From NCBI RefSeq assembly GCF_900102195.1, contig NZ_FNBE01000025.1, forward strand, positions 1 to 44,272: a stretch of DNA of 44,272 bases, given 5' to 3'. The position numbers and the translations under genes are program-made. This DNA comes from Pseudonocardia oroxyli (GTDB lineage: Bacteria > Actinomycetota > Actinomycetes > Mycobacteriales > Pseudonocardiaceae). Shown here in pieces: positions 25,729 through 36,022 of the stretch. The notes below the pieces were generated by a model that saw nothing but the letters and a program-made list of their open reading frames with translations, searched no databases and was not told where the DNA came from. Position 1 is the first letter of the stretch. The number at the start of each line of letters is the position of its first letter.

Positions 25729-26733
25729 ATGGACTTTCGACTCGACGAGCTGGACACGGATGTGGCACGGGCTGCCCGCGCCGCGTTCTCTGGCCGCCTC
25801 AGCCCGGAGCGTTGGACGCGTCCGGAGACGGGGGACGCAGGGTGGACGCTGCTCGGTGAGGACGGATGGCTCGACGCTGGGCTCGCGGACTCGGACATCG
25901 ACGCTCCGGCTGGCCTGTCGGCGCTGACGATCATCGGGCGGGAGGCTGGGCGGAGCCTCGCGGGTGACGGCTTTGTCAACAATGCTGTCCTCCTGTCGCT
26001 CCTCCTGGACTCGGCATCGGACAAGCGCGGATCGGCCGAGCTTGTCGGGCGGCCTGGATTCTTGGTGGCCGACGCGCGCACCGAGGACATCACCGGCAGC
26101 TCGGCCGGGGCGACGTCCGTCTGTATGGGTGTCGAGCCCGGGATGTCCGCCTACCTCGTCACCCGGAGTGGCGAGATCCAACGCTGGCCCGCTCACGCCT
26201 GGACGTTCGAGCCGTTCGGATCCCTCGCGCTCGGCGCCGGAGCGGTGCGGCTGGCGGCCGACGTCGAGCCGGACTTCGTCGCGGAGATCGGTGGACCCGA
26301 CCGTGAGGCTCTGCTGCTGATGGCGCGGACGGTGCATGCAGCAAGCCTCGTCGGGCTCGGGGAACATGCGTTGGCGGAGACGGTGGCGCACGTGCTCCGT
26401 CGTGATCAGTTCGGTGGACCGATCGGCCGCTTCCAGGCGATCAAGCACGGCCTCGCGGATGTCGCAGTCGCGCTCGAGGTCGCGTGGAACGCCGTCATGT
26501 ACGCAGCGATGGACACCGATCAGGCATCGGTGTCCATCGCGCAGATCGAAGCCAGATCTGCTTCGGAGGCGGCGGCGAGGAGCATGACTCAGTACTTCGG
26601 GGGAATCGCCATCACCTGGGAGCATCCGGCCCATCTGTACTTGAAGACGGCTCTGGTCAGTGGGGCGAGGTTCCTGTCCGGCGAGATTGCGAACAACCGG
26701 GTCCTGGCCGCGTTGACGGAGGGAAGCCACTGA
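25729..26733 (+). CDS. Acyl-CoA dehydrogenase, small subunit type
   Basis: A 334-residue acyl-CoA dehydrogenase-like protein, shorter and more divergent in its N-terminal half than usual. The C-terminal helical domain is clear: RRDQFGGPIGRFQAIKHGLA and YFGGIAITWEHPAHLYLKTA. Such proteins pair with a second dehydrogenase to form the alpha2beta2 enzymes known from steroid degradation (FadE28-FadE29 and similar), sharing the FAD site. The neighbour one base downstream is the obvious partner. The start is ATG 25729, with GGAG about seven bases upstream; the longer frame overlaps the previous gene. Confidence 0.85.
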   Translation: MDFRLDELDTDVARAARAAFSGRLSPERWTRPETGDAGWTLLGEDGWLDAGLADSDIDAPAGLSALTIIGREAGRSLAGDGFVNNAVLLSLLLDSASDKRGSAELVGRPGFLVADARTEDITGSSAGATSVCMGVEPGMSAYLVTRSGEIQRWPAHAWTFEPFGSLALGAGAVRLAADVEPDFVAEIGGPDREALLLMARTVHAASLVGLGEHALAETVAHVLRRDQFGGPIGRFQAIKHGLADVAVALEVAWNAVMYAAMDTDQASVSIAQIEARSASEAAARSMTQYFGGIAITWEHPAHLYLKTALVSGARFLSGEIANNRVLAALTEGSH

Positions 26734-26734
26734 C

Positions 26735-27859
26735 ATGGACATGATCGAGAGTTCGGCCGAGGTCGATTTCCGGAAGGGGCTCCGCAAGTTCCTGTCCGAA
26801 GAGTTGCCGCAGGATCTACGGCACGCAAGCACGTTTGCGGGCCGCCTGGAGGCGGACCGGGTTCTGTCCCGAGGCGGCTACCTGGGTTACACGTGGCCGG
26901 AGCAGTTCGGCGGCCAAGGCGGATCGCCGGCGATCAGCGCGATCCTCGACGAGGAGCGGGCACTCGCGGGTATTCCTTCGGCCAAGTCTCCGTCGAGGTT
27001 CGGCGTCAACCTGCTCGGACCGACGCTGATGACCCACGGGACCCCTGAGCAGCTCGACGAGTTCCTCCCTCCGATTCCCCGTGCTGAGACGATCTGGTGT
27101 CAGGGCTTCTCCGAGCCGGACTCCGGATCGGATCTGGCCAGCGTGCGCGCGAGCCTCAGCGACCGCGGCGACCATTATGTCGTCAACGGGAACAAGACGT
27201 GGACCACGCTCGCCAATCATGCCGATTGGTGTTACGCCCTGGTTCGCAGCCAGCCTGATGCCCCCCGGCACAGGAACCTCGCCTTCGTGCTGTTCGACAT
27301 GCGGCAGCCCGGCGTGGACGTTCGGCCGATGGTGCAGACGACCGGGGCATCAGAGTTCAACGAGATGTTCCTGACCGACGTCCGAGTGGAGAAACGACAT
27401 GTCGTCGGAGCTGTGGATGAGGGATGGCGTGTCGCGCTCACCGTTCTGAACACTGAACGCTCTTACGGTCAGTTGAGCCGGTTCCGCCAGTACGAGGCGG
27501 AGCTGCGTCGGCTGTCCGCTCTGATCGCGCGCTCTGATCCGGCCAAGCCCGAGTGGCGCGCCCGTCTTGTCTCTCTCTCCGCCCATATCACAGGAATCCG
27601 CAACATCTCCTACAAGATCACCTCGACTGCCGAGGCCGGCGAGGACCTCGGAGCTCTCGCTTCGGTCGCGAAGCTGCTGTGGAGCACTACCCACCAGAGT
27701 CTCGCCGACCTGGGATACGAAGTCGCGATGGAGACCGGCGAGGATGCAGAATACTGGTTGAACCTGGAACTGGAGACCCGCGCGGAGTCGATCTACGCCG
27801 GTACGTCTGAGATTCAGCGAAACATCGTTGCCGAGCGACTCCTGGGCCTGCCTCGCTGA
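26735..27859 (+). CDS. Acyl-CoA dehydrogenase, large subunit type
   Basis: A 374-residue acyl-CoA dehydrogenase that introduces a 2,3 double bond, passing electrons to ETF. It shows GYTWPEQFGGQGG, FSEPDSGSDLASVR and the closing block IYAGTSEIQRNIVAERLLG. The catalytic glutamate of medium-chain enzymes, normally in YEGT, is Ala here; a glutamate in LNTERSYG is a candidate base, as in heteromeric steroid enzymes. It begins one base after the stop of the small subunit, so the two are probably one enzyme. It is the last gene of the coupled run. Confidence 0.9.
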   Translation: MDMIESSAEVDFRKGLRKFLSEELPQDLRHASTFAGRLEADRVLSRGGYLGYTWPEQFGGQGGSPAISAILDEERALAGIPSAKSPSRFGVNLLGPTLMTHGTPEQLDEFLPPIPRAETIWCQGFSEPDSGSDLASVRASLSDRGDHYVVNGNKTWTTLANHADWCYALVRSQPDAPRHRNLAFVLFDMRQPGVDVRPMVQTTGASEFNEMFLTDVRVEKRHVVGAVDEGWRVALTVLNTERSYGQLSRFRQYEAELRRLSALIARSDPAKPEWRARLVSLSAHITGIRNISYKITSTAEAGEDLGALASVAKLLWSTTHQSLADLGYEVAMETGEDAEYWLNLELETRAESIYAGTSEIQRNIVAERLLGLPR

Positions 27860-27874
27860 GTGCTCGCTCCGCGG

Positions 27875-27896
27875 GGTCCCGGCGCGGTCCGCCGGA
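27875..27896 (+). terminator. Candidate terminator hairpin after the acyl-CoA dehydrogenase
   Basis: Sixteen bases after the stop, GTCCCGGCG at 27875-27883 can pair with CGCCGGAC ending at 27896, an 8-bp GC-rich stem with one bulged base and a small loop. There is no T-run, so this is only suggestive. Confidence 0.3.
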
Positions 27897-28201
27897 CGAG
27901 TGGCGTGAGGTGTGTTCCGCGGCCGGGTAGATGAGGCGACGGCCCCACGCATTTCCGACTCGCCAGGGACGTTGCACACCGCCAGTCGCTTCGGACGAAA
28001 GATGACTGATGGAAATCGTCTGCTCCCGTGGTGACGACCGCAACTGTGACAGCAGGCCGTGTTGGAGGCAGCGTTGAATGACATGCTGGCCGTCGAGAGC
28101 GTGAAGTGCAGGATTGTGAAAAGAAGGGCTCCCCTCGCCGCCCTGGCCTCTGAGGGGACGCTGCCGCTCCAGGCCGCGCTCCACCTCCTCGGGGGGATCG
28201 G
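27897..28201. other. Intergenic region before the second CoA ligase
   Basis: About 300 bases with no recognised gene or clear promoter. A short open frame at 28083-28205 (40 codons) ends with its stop overlapping the ligase ATG. The only SD-like sequence, GGAGG, lies 14 bases before its ATG, which is too far to be convincing. I do not call it as a gene. Confidence 0.35.
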
Positions 28202-29779
28202 ATGAGCGAGGCCACCCTGCCTCCCTTCGACGAGCACGGCCTCGTCCGCTGGGCGCCGAAGGCGCCAACCGGGGGGCCAGGGACGGTCGCTGACGTACTC
28301 GATCCCGTACTGGCCTCCGCGCCGGACAGGCTCGCCCTGGTGGACGATGCAGGGGCGATGAGCTATGCCGAGCTCGACCGGCAGGTCAACCGGGTTGCGC
28401 GGGTTCTTCGTGCGAAGGGACTCCGGAGTGGCGACCGGATCGCGATGAGCCTGCCGAACTCTGCCGACGTCGTCGTCGGGTTCCTGGCTGCAATGCGGTT
28501 GGGCCTGGTCTGGGTCGGGATCAACGCCAGCCTCAGGCCGCCAGAGGTCGAGGCGATCCTGGAGGACAGCGACCCGACGATAGTGATCACCGAACCCGGT
28601 CGGCCGATTACTGCAGGCTGGCGCACGGTGCCTCTCGACGAGCGCTGGCGGGCACAGGTAGCAGCTGCGCCGGATACGCGCCCGGAAGGCATGATCGACC
28701 CGTACGCGCCCGCGGCGATTGCCTACACGAGCGGCACGACTGGCACACCGAAAGGCGCGGTGCACAGCCAGCACAACATTCTGCTGCCCGGCTTGATTCT
28801 CCTGCTCGATGACACGATCCCGGCCGAATCGAGGCAAGGCGTCGCCCTGCCACTGACGATTCTCAACCTGCAGATCCTGGGGCCGGTCGCGTCGTTCCTC
28901 GCCGGCGCGACATGCGTGGTGTTGAGCCGGATCGATGTCCTGGGTCTGGCTGAAGGCGTCCGCAGGCACGGTGTGGACCGGGTATCCGTTCCTCCCACCT
29001 CGGCGTACGATCTCTTGACTCGGCCGGACGTCATGGCTGAGGACCTCGCCTCCCTCGCCGAACTCAGGGTCGGCGGGGCAGCAGCACCGCCCGGTCTGAA
29101 CGAGCGTTACCGTGCCCGTTTCGGACACTCATTCAGCACCAGCTACGGGCTGACCGAGGTGCCGACGTCGGTGACGATGGAGACTCGAGAACACCGGCCC
29201 GACGGCAGCGCGGGCCACGCACTCCGACACGTTCTGCTGAGGATCACCGATCCGGACGGGGTCGAGTTGCCCAGCGGGATGGAGGGGGAGATCCGGGTCG
29301 GACCTCGTCGTGAAGGGCCATTCGCTGACGTCTTCCGGCCGATGCTCGGTTACTGGAACCGGCCGGACGCAACCAGGCAGGTCCTCACCGGTGACGGCGA
29401 GCTGCGTACCGGGGATCAGGGCCGGATCGAGGCTGACGGATCGCTCGTGGTCGTGGGGAGGCGCAACGATCTGATCGTGCGTGGTGGGGCCAACGTGTAT
29501 CCGGCGGAGGTCGAGCAGACGCTCTGCCGCCACCCTGATGTGGCCGAGGCCGCCGTGCTCGGACGTGCCGATGAGCGGCTGGGGGAGATCGTCGTGGCAG
29601 TGGTGCGACCACATGCCGGTGTGGCGCTGACGGAGGACGTACTACGAGCGTTCTGCGGGGAGCGGCTGGCTCGCTACAAGGTGCCGGCCGAGGTTCGGTT
29701 GGTCTCCGAGCTGCCGCGCAATGCGATGGGCAAGGTGGTCAAGAAGGAGCTGCGTGCGTGGCTCGAAGAACTGGCGTGA
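28202..29779 (+). CDS. Acyl-CoA ligase (class I adenylate-forming)
   Basis: A 525-residue ligase. The phosphate loop AYTSGTTGTPKGAVHS, the STSYGLTEVPT motif, GDQGRIEADGSLVVVGRRND, GGANVYPAEVEQ and the catalytic-lysine region PRNAMGKVVKKELR are all in place. It differs clearly in sequence from the ligases at 15199 and 31094, so each may act on a different acid or at a different step. The ATG at 28202 lies nine bases after GGGGGG in a GC-rich context. It stands apart from the upstream operon by 342 bases. Confidence 0.9.
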   Translation: MSEATLPPFDEHGLVRWAPKAPTGGPGTVADVLDPVLASAPDRLALVDDAGAMSYAELDRQVNRVARVLRAKGLRSGDRIAMSLPNSADVVVGFLAAMRLGLVWVGINASLRPPEVEAILEDSDPTIVITEPGRPITAGWRTVPLDERWRAQVAAAPDTRPEGMIDPYAPAAIAYTSGTTGTPKGAVHSQHNILLPGLILLLDDTIPAESRQGVALPLTILNLQILGPVASFLAGATCVVLSRIDVLGLAEGVRRHGVDRVSVPPTSAYDLLTRPDVMAEDLASLAELRVGGAAAPPGLNERYRARFGHSFSTSYGLTEVPTSVTMETREHRPDGSAGHALRHVLLRITDPDGVELPSGMEGEIRVGPRREGPFADVFRPMLGYWNRPDATRQVLTGDGELRTGDQGRIEADGSLVVVGRRNDLIVRGGANVYPAEVEQTLCRHPDVAEAAVLGRADERLGEIVVAVVRPHAGVALTEDVLRAFCGERLARYKVPAEVRLVSELPRNAMGKVVKKELRAWLEELA

Positions 29780-30056
29780 CGCTGTTCGTCGAGACGGCGG
29801 TGGGGTTTCATCGGCCGGCCGCGTTGCTCGCGAGTCGATTCCTGTGGGGTTGGCGGCCGCGCTGTACCTCGTGCCGATGCGCTCGGGCGATGTGAAGCGG
29901 CCATACTGTACCACTTATCGTATCCGGTTCTACTCTCATCGAGAGCTACCCTCGTAGATCTTCCGTATCGGTGCCATCGGAGTAGTCTGCTCCTGAATCC
30001 ACAGGCGCGGGCGGTCAACAGACGTCATTGCCGCGCCGAGACGGAGGTTGGCCCTC
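29780..30056. other. Intergenic region before the DUF2889 gene
   Basis: About 280 bases. The part from 29885 to 29960 is AT-richer than the surroundings, as expected of a promoter, but no -35/-10 pair stands out. GGAGG at 30043-30047 is the ribosome site of the next gene. Confidence 0.35.
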
Positions 30057-31094
30057 GTGGCGGGAGAGACAGAGCCGGTTGATCTTACCGGGGCACCGTA
30101 CGTGCATGGGCCGGCCGAGGCGACTCCCCTCCGCCGACCCGATTCGGTGCGTCGTACTTTGTCGGTCGACAGCACATGGCCGGACGGGCGGGGCGGGCCC
30201 ACTGTCGTGGTTGCCCGGGCGCGCGACCTGCACACCCGCCGGGACGGCCGCGGTGAGGTGCTTGCCGACGACACGCTGAGGGCGAGTCTCGCGCCGGACC
30301 GCACGATCGAGAAGATCGCGACAGATGCCGAGCGTCCTGGCGTCGCCCGGATCGGTGATCTGGTGGGCGCCCGTGGGGGCGGGAGGCTGCGGGACGCGCT
30401 CGCCACCGCAATGCCTGCCGAGGTTGCGGCCGGTACCCCGCTGCACCTCCTCGTCGACGACCTTGCGGGCGCGAGCCTCGTCGCCGGCTTCGCGTTCTCC
30501 GAGTGGACGGAGGACTGGATGCGCCCTCCGGGTGACAATGAGCGGACGGCTCGTCGCATGGAGGGGATCTGTACGGGTTTCCAGCCCGGTTCGCGTGCCC
30601 TGAACGCGGACGGCACGGGGCGTGCTGCCCATCGAATGCGTGCGGTCGCTCCTCTGCCCCGGCCCGACGATCCGTCCGGTTGGCATGAGCTCCCTGCTGA
30701 TCGTCCCGTGGTGTCCGCACGACGCGCGCGAAGGATGGATCTGTGGCTGGCGGGCGAGGACGTCCTAGTGGACGCCTTCTTCCAGGACAGCGCTATCCGT
30801 CCTCAGGGTGGGCGAATCGCGGTCCACGAGTATCGCGTCGAGGCGCGTATCGAGCGGGCGACCGGGAACATCGCCGCCGTCGTTGCCGACCCTCGTGTGC
30901 TGCCCTATCTGGAATGCCCGTTGGCGGTGCTGACCGTCGACCGGATCGTCGGTACTCCGGCGACAGCACTGCGGCAGACCGTGCTCGACCGTCTTCGCGG
31001 TACCGCGGGCTGTACCCACCTGAACGACGTCCTGCGGGCGCTCGCTGAGGTGCCGCTCCTCGCTCGGGCCCTCAGTAGCTCGGGGAGTGGGTGA
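30057..31094 (+). CDS. DUF2889 family protein
   Basis: A 345-residue protein matching the DUF2889 pattern: SVRRTLSVDSTWPDGRGGP near the N-terminus, a VVVARARDLHT strand, LVGARGGGRLRDAL, LHLLVDDLAGASLVAGFAFS and the closing GCTHLNDVLRAL. No function is established for this family, and I see no catalytic motif I can name. I start it at GTG 30057, nine bases after GGAGG; a TTG at 30048 is too close to that site. Its stop overlaps the start of the CoA ligase that follows, so the two proteins are made together and may act on the same compound. Confidence 0.75.
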   Translation: MAGETEPVDLTGAPYVHGPAEATPLRRPDSVRRTLSVDSTWPDGRGGPTVVVARARDLHTRRDGRGEVLADDTLRASLAPDRTIEKIATDAERPGVARIGDLVGARGGGRLRDALATAMPAEVAAGTPLHLLVDDLAGASLVAGFAFSEWTEDWMRPPGDNERTARRMEGICTGFQPGSRALNADGTGRAAHRMRAVAPLPRPDDPSGWHELPADRPVVSARRARRMDLWLAGEDVLVDAFFQDSAIRPQGGRIAVHEYRVEARIERATGNIAAVVADPRVLPYLECPLAVLTVDRIVGTPATALRQTVLDRLRGTAGCTHLNDVLRALAEVPLLARALSSSGSG

Positions 31095-32614
31095 TGCACC
31101 TGAGCGAGATCGCTGCCCGTCAGCCTGCCAAGCCGGCTGTCGTGATGCCCGACGGTCGCACTCTCAGCTATGGCGACCTGGACAGGGGAAGCCGCGCGGT
31201 CGCCCAGCTCCTCCGCGCCCACGACATCGGCCCACGTGAGCACGTCGCCGTGCTCACCGGCAACGTCCCGGAGTTCTTTACCATCGCGTTCGGCGCGCAG
31301 CGGGCTGGCGTGTACTGGACCCCGGTCAACTGGCATCTGACTCCTGGCGAAGCTGGGTACGTCGTGCGCGACTGCGGCGCCCGCGCCCTCTTCGCCTCGC
31401 CGCAGGTGGCCGCCTTGGCCGAACAAATAGCTGATGAGTCACCTGCGATCGAGGTTGCCTTCGTTACCGGCCCCGCCGGAATAGGTAGGTTTCTGGCGCT
31501 CGATCGCCTGCTCGAGACCGCGGTGTGTGAAGAACGGGTCGACGAGGTGGAAGGCACCTACTTCTTCTACTCGTCCGGGACTACCGGACTCCCCAAGGGA
31601 ATCCTGCCGGACCATGATTTCCCTCCGTTCGGATCCGGTCTGCGAATTGATCACGCGATGGCGTCTGAATTTGGTTTCGACGCGGATTCGATCTATCTTT
31701 GTCCTGCCCCGCTCCACCACGCGGCGCCTGCAGGTTGGTCACTTGGTGTGATCCGGAACGGCGGAACAGTGGTGCTGCTCGAGCGATTTGAGCCGATGGC
31801 GTGCATTCGAGCAATAGAGCGATTTCGGGTCACCCACGCACAGTTTGTGCCCACCCATTTCGTGCGAATGCTGAAACTGCCCGAGGACGTGCGCAGTGAG
31901 GCGGGCATCACCAGCCTTCGGGTCGTCGTGCATGCAGCCGCGCCTTGTCCGGCAGACGTGAAGCGGGCGATGATCGAGTGGTTCGGGCCGAAGCTGTGGG
32001 AGTACTATTCGGGCAGTGAAGGTGCCGGAATGACCGCGATCTCCTCGCAGGACTGGCTCGACCATCCTGGCTCTGTCGGGCGGGCGGTGATGGGTCAAGT
32101 CCACATCGTCGACGAGGACGGCAACGTGTTGCCGCGAGGCGAGGTCGGCAGTGTCTACTTCTCCGGAGGGCGTCGCTTCGCCTATTTCAATGACCCCGAC
32201 AAGACTGAGCGAGCATATGATCACCGTGGTTGGTCCACACTCGGCGACATGGGAAGACTCGACGAACAGGGCTACCTCTATCTGGCGGACAGACGGACCG
32301 ATCTGATCATCTCTGGCGGGGTCAATATCTACCCTGCCGAGATTGAGGACGCGTTGGTGATGCATCCGGCCGTCGCGGATGTCGCGGTCATAGGAGTACC
32401 CGATCCCGAGATGGGCCAGTCGGTGCGAGCCGTCGTTCAGTTGATTCCAGAAATGAAGGCGGGGTCGGAGCTCATCGACGAGCTGACGGCCCACTGCCGT
32501 GGGCGCCTTGCGGGATTCAAGTGTCCGCGGTCGTTCGTATTCACCACCGAGCTGCCTCGTCTCCCCAACGGGAAGCTGCTGCGCCGACGAGTGCGCGAGA
32601 AGTACTTGGGTTGA
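31094..32614 (+). CDS. Acyl-CoA ligase (class I adenylate-forming)
   Basis: A 506-residue ligase with FFYSSGTTGLPKGIL (phosphate loop), EYYSGSEGAGMT (A5 region), LGDMGRLDEQGYLYLADRR, GGVNIYPAEIEDAL and the terminal lysine region LPNGKLLRRRVREKYLG. Its ADIIISGG-like loop (TDLIISGGVNIYPAEIE) is of the group that handles medium or cyclic acids, but the substrate is open. The ATG at 31094 has GGGGAG six bases upstream and overlaps the DUF2889 stop; a GTG at 31091 is an alternative. After it the sequence turns into an IS1380 remnant. Confidence 0.9.
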   Translation: MHLSEIAARQPAKPAVVMPDGRTLSYGDLDRGSRAVAQLLRAHDIGPREHVAVLTGNVPEFFTIAFGAQRAGVYWTPVNWHLTPGEAGYVVRDCGARALFASPQVAALAEQIADESPAIEVAFVTGPAGIGRFLALDRLLETAVCEERVDEVEGTYFFYSSGTTGLPKGILPDHDFPPFGSGLRIDHAMASEFGFDADSIYLCPAPLHHAAPAGWSLGVIRNGGTVVLLERFEPMACIRAIERFRVTHAQFVPTHFVRMLKLPEDVRSEAGITSLRVVVHAAAPCPADVKRAMIEWFGPKLWEYYSGSEGAGMTAISSQDWLDHPGSVGRAVMGQVHIVDEDGNVLPRGEVGSVYFSGGRRFAYFNDPDKTERAYDHRGWSTLGDMGRLDEQGYLYLADRRTDLIISGGVNIYPAEIEDALVMHPAVADVAVIGVPDPEMGQSVRAVVQLIPEMKAGSELIDELTAHCRGRLAGFKCPRSFVFTTELPRLPNGKLLRRRVREKYLG

Positions 32615-32724
32615 GATCCTCATGGCGACGGTAGGTGACCCCCGAAAGAAGAAGTGCCTCGTGACCAGGTAGGACAGGGCTTGCTGAGGGCTCTGTTCAC
32701 CGCGGTCGAGGAGGCACTTTCCGA

Positions 32725-34100
<1,376 letters not shown>

Positions 34101-34607
34101 ATCAACTACCGATCCCCATGAATTGCCAGGGCCAGCACGCACGCATGCCGGAGCGCGCGGCGCTGTGCGGCTCCCGCCGATCCTGCTGGTCGTCTGCACA
34201 ACGGCTGTGCGGGTTGGCGTGCGCCGACAACCGCGACATCTGCGTCGCGGCCTGCAACGCGTCGTTGCGGTGAGTACATGACTGCTCCGGGCCGGTCAAC
34301 AGCCTGTGCTGTGCGCCCCACCGTCGATGAGACGGGTGGGCCGTTGTCGGGCCACCGCAGGTTCGACGCCGGACCGGTGGGCGACCTCTGTCCTCCTGGG
34401 CGAGGTGTCACCAGCACCGAGCTCATTTGTCGATACCGTTCCGGTAAGGCAATCGAAATGGCAGGATGTGTGTATGGATGGCACCGAGCCAGGGGGGCAT
34501 GGCCTCGCGGCGTCGATGCTGCAGCAAGGTCCTGACGGACGAGGACGCGGCGGTCAGGACCCGAACCCGACGACGAGGTCGTCGTCGAGCAATGGCGGGA
34601 GAGTCGA
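34101..34607. other. Intergenic region before the molybdenum hydroxylase genes
   Basis: About 500 bases. The first part is probably the worn end of the IS1380 element. A perfect palindrome, TACCG-TTC-CGGTA, lies at 34434-34446. A 45-codon frame at 34474-34611 overlaps the next start codon (GTGA) but has low-complexity, disordered composition and I do not call it. GGGAG just before 34608 is the ribosome site of the next gene. Confidence 0.4.
34434..34446 (+). promoter_or_regulatory. Palindromic site upstream of the molybdenum hydroxylase operon
   Basis: TACCGTTCCGGTA is a perfect palindrome around a central T-T-C, about 160 bases before the first gene. A close version, ACCGTTCCCGGT, lies at 42475-42486 just before the second IclR gene, which suggests a shared operator. 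Confidence 0.4.
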
Positions 34608-35486
34608 GTGAAGCCTGCTCCGTTCGCCTACGAGGCGCCCACCACTGTGTCGGAAGCGGTGGACTGCCTCGCCTCGCACGGCGAGGAGGCGAAGGTCCTC
34701 GCTGGTGGTCAGAGCCTGGTACCGGTGCTCGCCCTGCGGCTGGCCCGGTACGAGGCCCTGGTCGATCTCAACCGGGTCGGAGAGCTGGACTATGTCCGTA
34801 GGGAGGGCTCGACGATGGTCATCGGGGCCATGACCCGGCAGGCCACCATCGAGCGCGACCCGACGCTGCGCGCCGCCATCCCTGTCCTCCGGGAGGCGAC
34901 GCGCCTGATCGGGCACCCACAGATTCGGAACCGCGGAACACTCGGCGGTTCGGTCGCCCACGGCGACCCTGCTGCGGAGTACCCGGCCGTGGCCTTGGCG
35001 ACGGATGCCACGATCACCGTGATCGGCCCAGCCGGACCACGCATCATTGAGGCGGCAGACCTGTACGACGGCCCGATGAGCACCACACTCGCTGAGGACG
35101 AGATCCTCACCGCGGTCGCCTTCCCCGTGTGGTGTCCCGGCAGCGGTTTCGCTGTCCGGGAGATGGCCCGCCGCGAGGGCGACTTCGCCACCGTTGGGGT
35201 CATTGCGGGGGTGACCTTGGCCGACGACCGGATCTCCCGCGCGGCTCTGGCGCTCTTCGGTGTCGGCGCCACCCCGATGCGCTTCCGACAGTTGGAGGGT
35301 GAGCTGCTAGGCGCCGACTTCCTGGCGGTCGACCCGACCGATTTCGGTGAGACCCTCGCGCAACGGCTCGATCCGCCGAACGATGTCCATGCCTCAACGG
35401 CCTATCGGACGCGCGTCGCCGCCCGGCTCGTGGCCGAGGCGCTCGACGCAGCCCTGGACACGGCCCGTCAGGAGACAACCTCATGA
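34608..35486 (+). CDS. Molybdenum hydroxylase FAD subunit (CoxM-like)
   Basis: A 292-residue FAD-binding subunit of the xanthine dehydrogenase/CO dehydrogenase-like family. The flavin-binding motifs LAGGQSLVP (about residue 32) and TLGGSVAHGDPAAEYP (about 105) are intact, and the C-terminal CO_deh_flav_C domain follows. It would carry electrons from the iron-sulfur subunit to the acceptor. The GTG start at 34608 has GGGAG seven bases upstream. The three subunit genes overlap by four bases each in the order M-S-L. Confidence 0.93.
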   Translation: MKPAPFAYEAPTTVSEAVDCLASHGEEAKVLAGGQSLVPVLALRLARYEALVDLNRVGELDYVRREGSTMVIGAMTRQATIERDPTLRAAIPVLREATRLIGHPQIRNRGTLGGSVAHGDPAAEYPAVALATDATITVIGPAGPRIIEAADLYDGPMSTTLAEDEILTAVAFPVWCPGSGFAVREMARREGDFATVGVIAGVTLADDRISRAALALFGVGATPMRFRQLEGELLGADFLAVDPTDFGETLAQRLDPPNDVHASTAYRTRVAARLVAEALDAALDTARQETTS

Positions 35487-36022
35487 ATGAGCACCGGATC
35501 GAGATCGTTGTCAACGGTCGCAAGCGCACCGCGTCGGTGGAACCCAGGAAGGTGCTGGCAGACGTCCTTCGGGAGGACTGCGAGCTGACCGGTACCCACC
35601 TCGGGTGCGAGCACGGTGTGTGTGGGGCCTGCACCGTTCTGGTGGACGGCGACGCGGTCCGGTCCTGCCTGATGTTCGGGGTGCAGGCGGACGGTGCCGA
35701 GGTCACCACGATCGAGGGGGTCGCCCCCGGCGGAGGGGAGCTGTCCGACGTCCAGGCCGCCTTTCGTGACTGCCATGGCCTCCAGTGTGGCTTCTGCACA
35801 CCGGGGTTCGTGATCACGGTCCGGGCCTTTCTCGCAGAGAACCCCAGACCGACCGACGCAGAGATCAGGTCCGCGCTGAGCGGAAACCTGTGCCGCTGCA
35901 CCGGCTACCAGGGGATTATCGCCGCGGTGCGTCAGGTGGTTCGCCAGCGGACGGGGCTGCCGCCGGGCGCGGAGCCACCTGCGTCGGACATTCGGCCGCC
36001 GTCGGTTCCGGTCGCGCCGTGA
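35483..36022 (+). CDS. Molybdenum hydroxylase [2Fe-2S] subunit (CoxS-like)
   Basis: A 179-residue iron-sulfur subunit with two [2Fe-2S] sites. The plant-ferredoxin-type cluster is in GCEHGVCGACTVLVDG plus a distant cysteine in VRSCLM. The second, molybdopterin-proximal cluster is in LQCGFCTPGF and NLCRCTGYQ. Its C-terminus has an extra proline-rich tail of about 20 residues beyond the usual end. The ATG overlaps the CoxM stop. Confidence 0.95.
   Translation: MNEHRIEIVVNGRKRTASVEPRKVLADVLREDCELTGTHLGCEHGVCGACTVLVDGDAVRSCLMFGVQADGAEVTTIEGVAPGGGELSDVQAAFRDCHGLQCGFCTPGFVITVRAFLAENPRPTDAEIRSALSGNLCRCTGYQGIIAAVRQVVRQRTGLPPGAEPPASDIRPPSVPVAP

Noticed and set aside
25480..26832. Minus-strand open frame of 450 codons
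   Set aside because: It is a shadow of the crotonase and the small acyl-CoA dehydrogenase.
27350..29128. Minus-strand open frame of 592 codons
   Set aside because: It lies opposite an acyl-CoA dehydrogenase and a CoA ligase and shows no family pattern.
34141..34273. Short cysteine-rich plus-strand frame (CGSRRSCWSS and following)
   Set aside because: It is only the tail of a longer chance frame in decayed IS sequence, with no start site or family pattern.
34474..34611. 45-codon frame overlapping the CoxM-like start
   Set aside because: Low-complexity Gly/Ser/Arg composition, no convincing ribosome site, no family.
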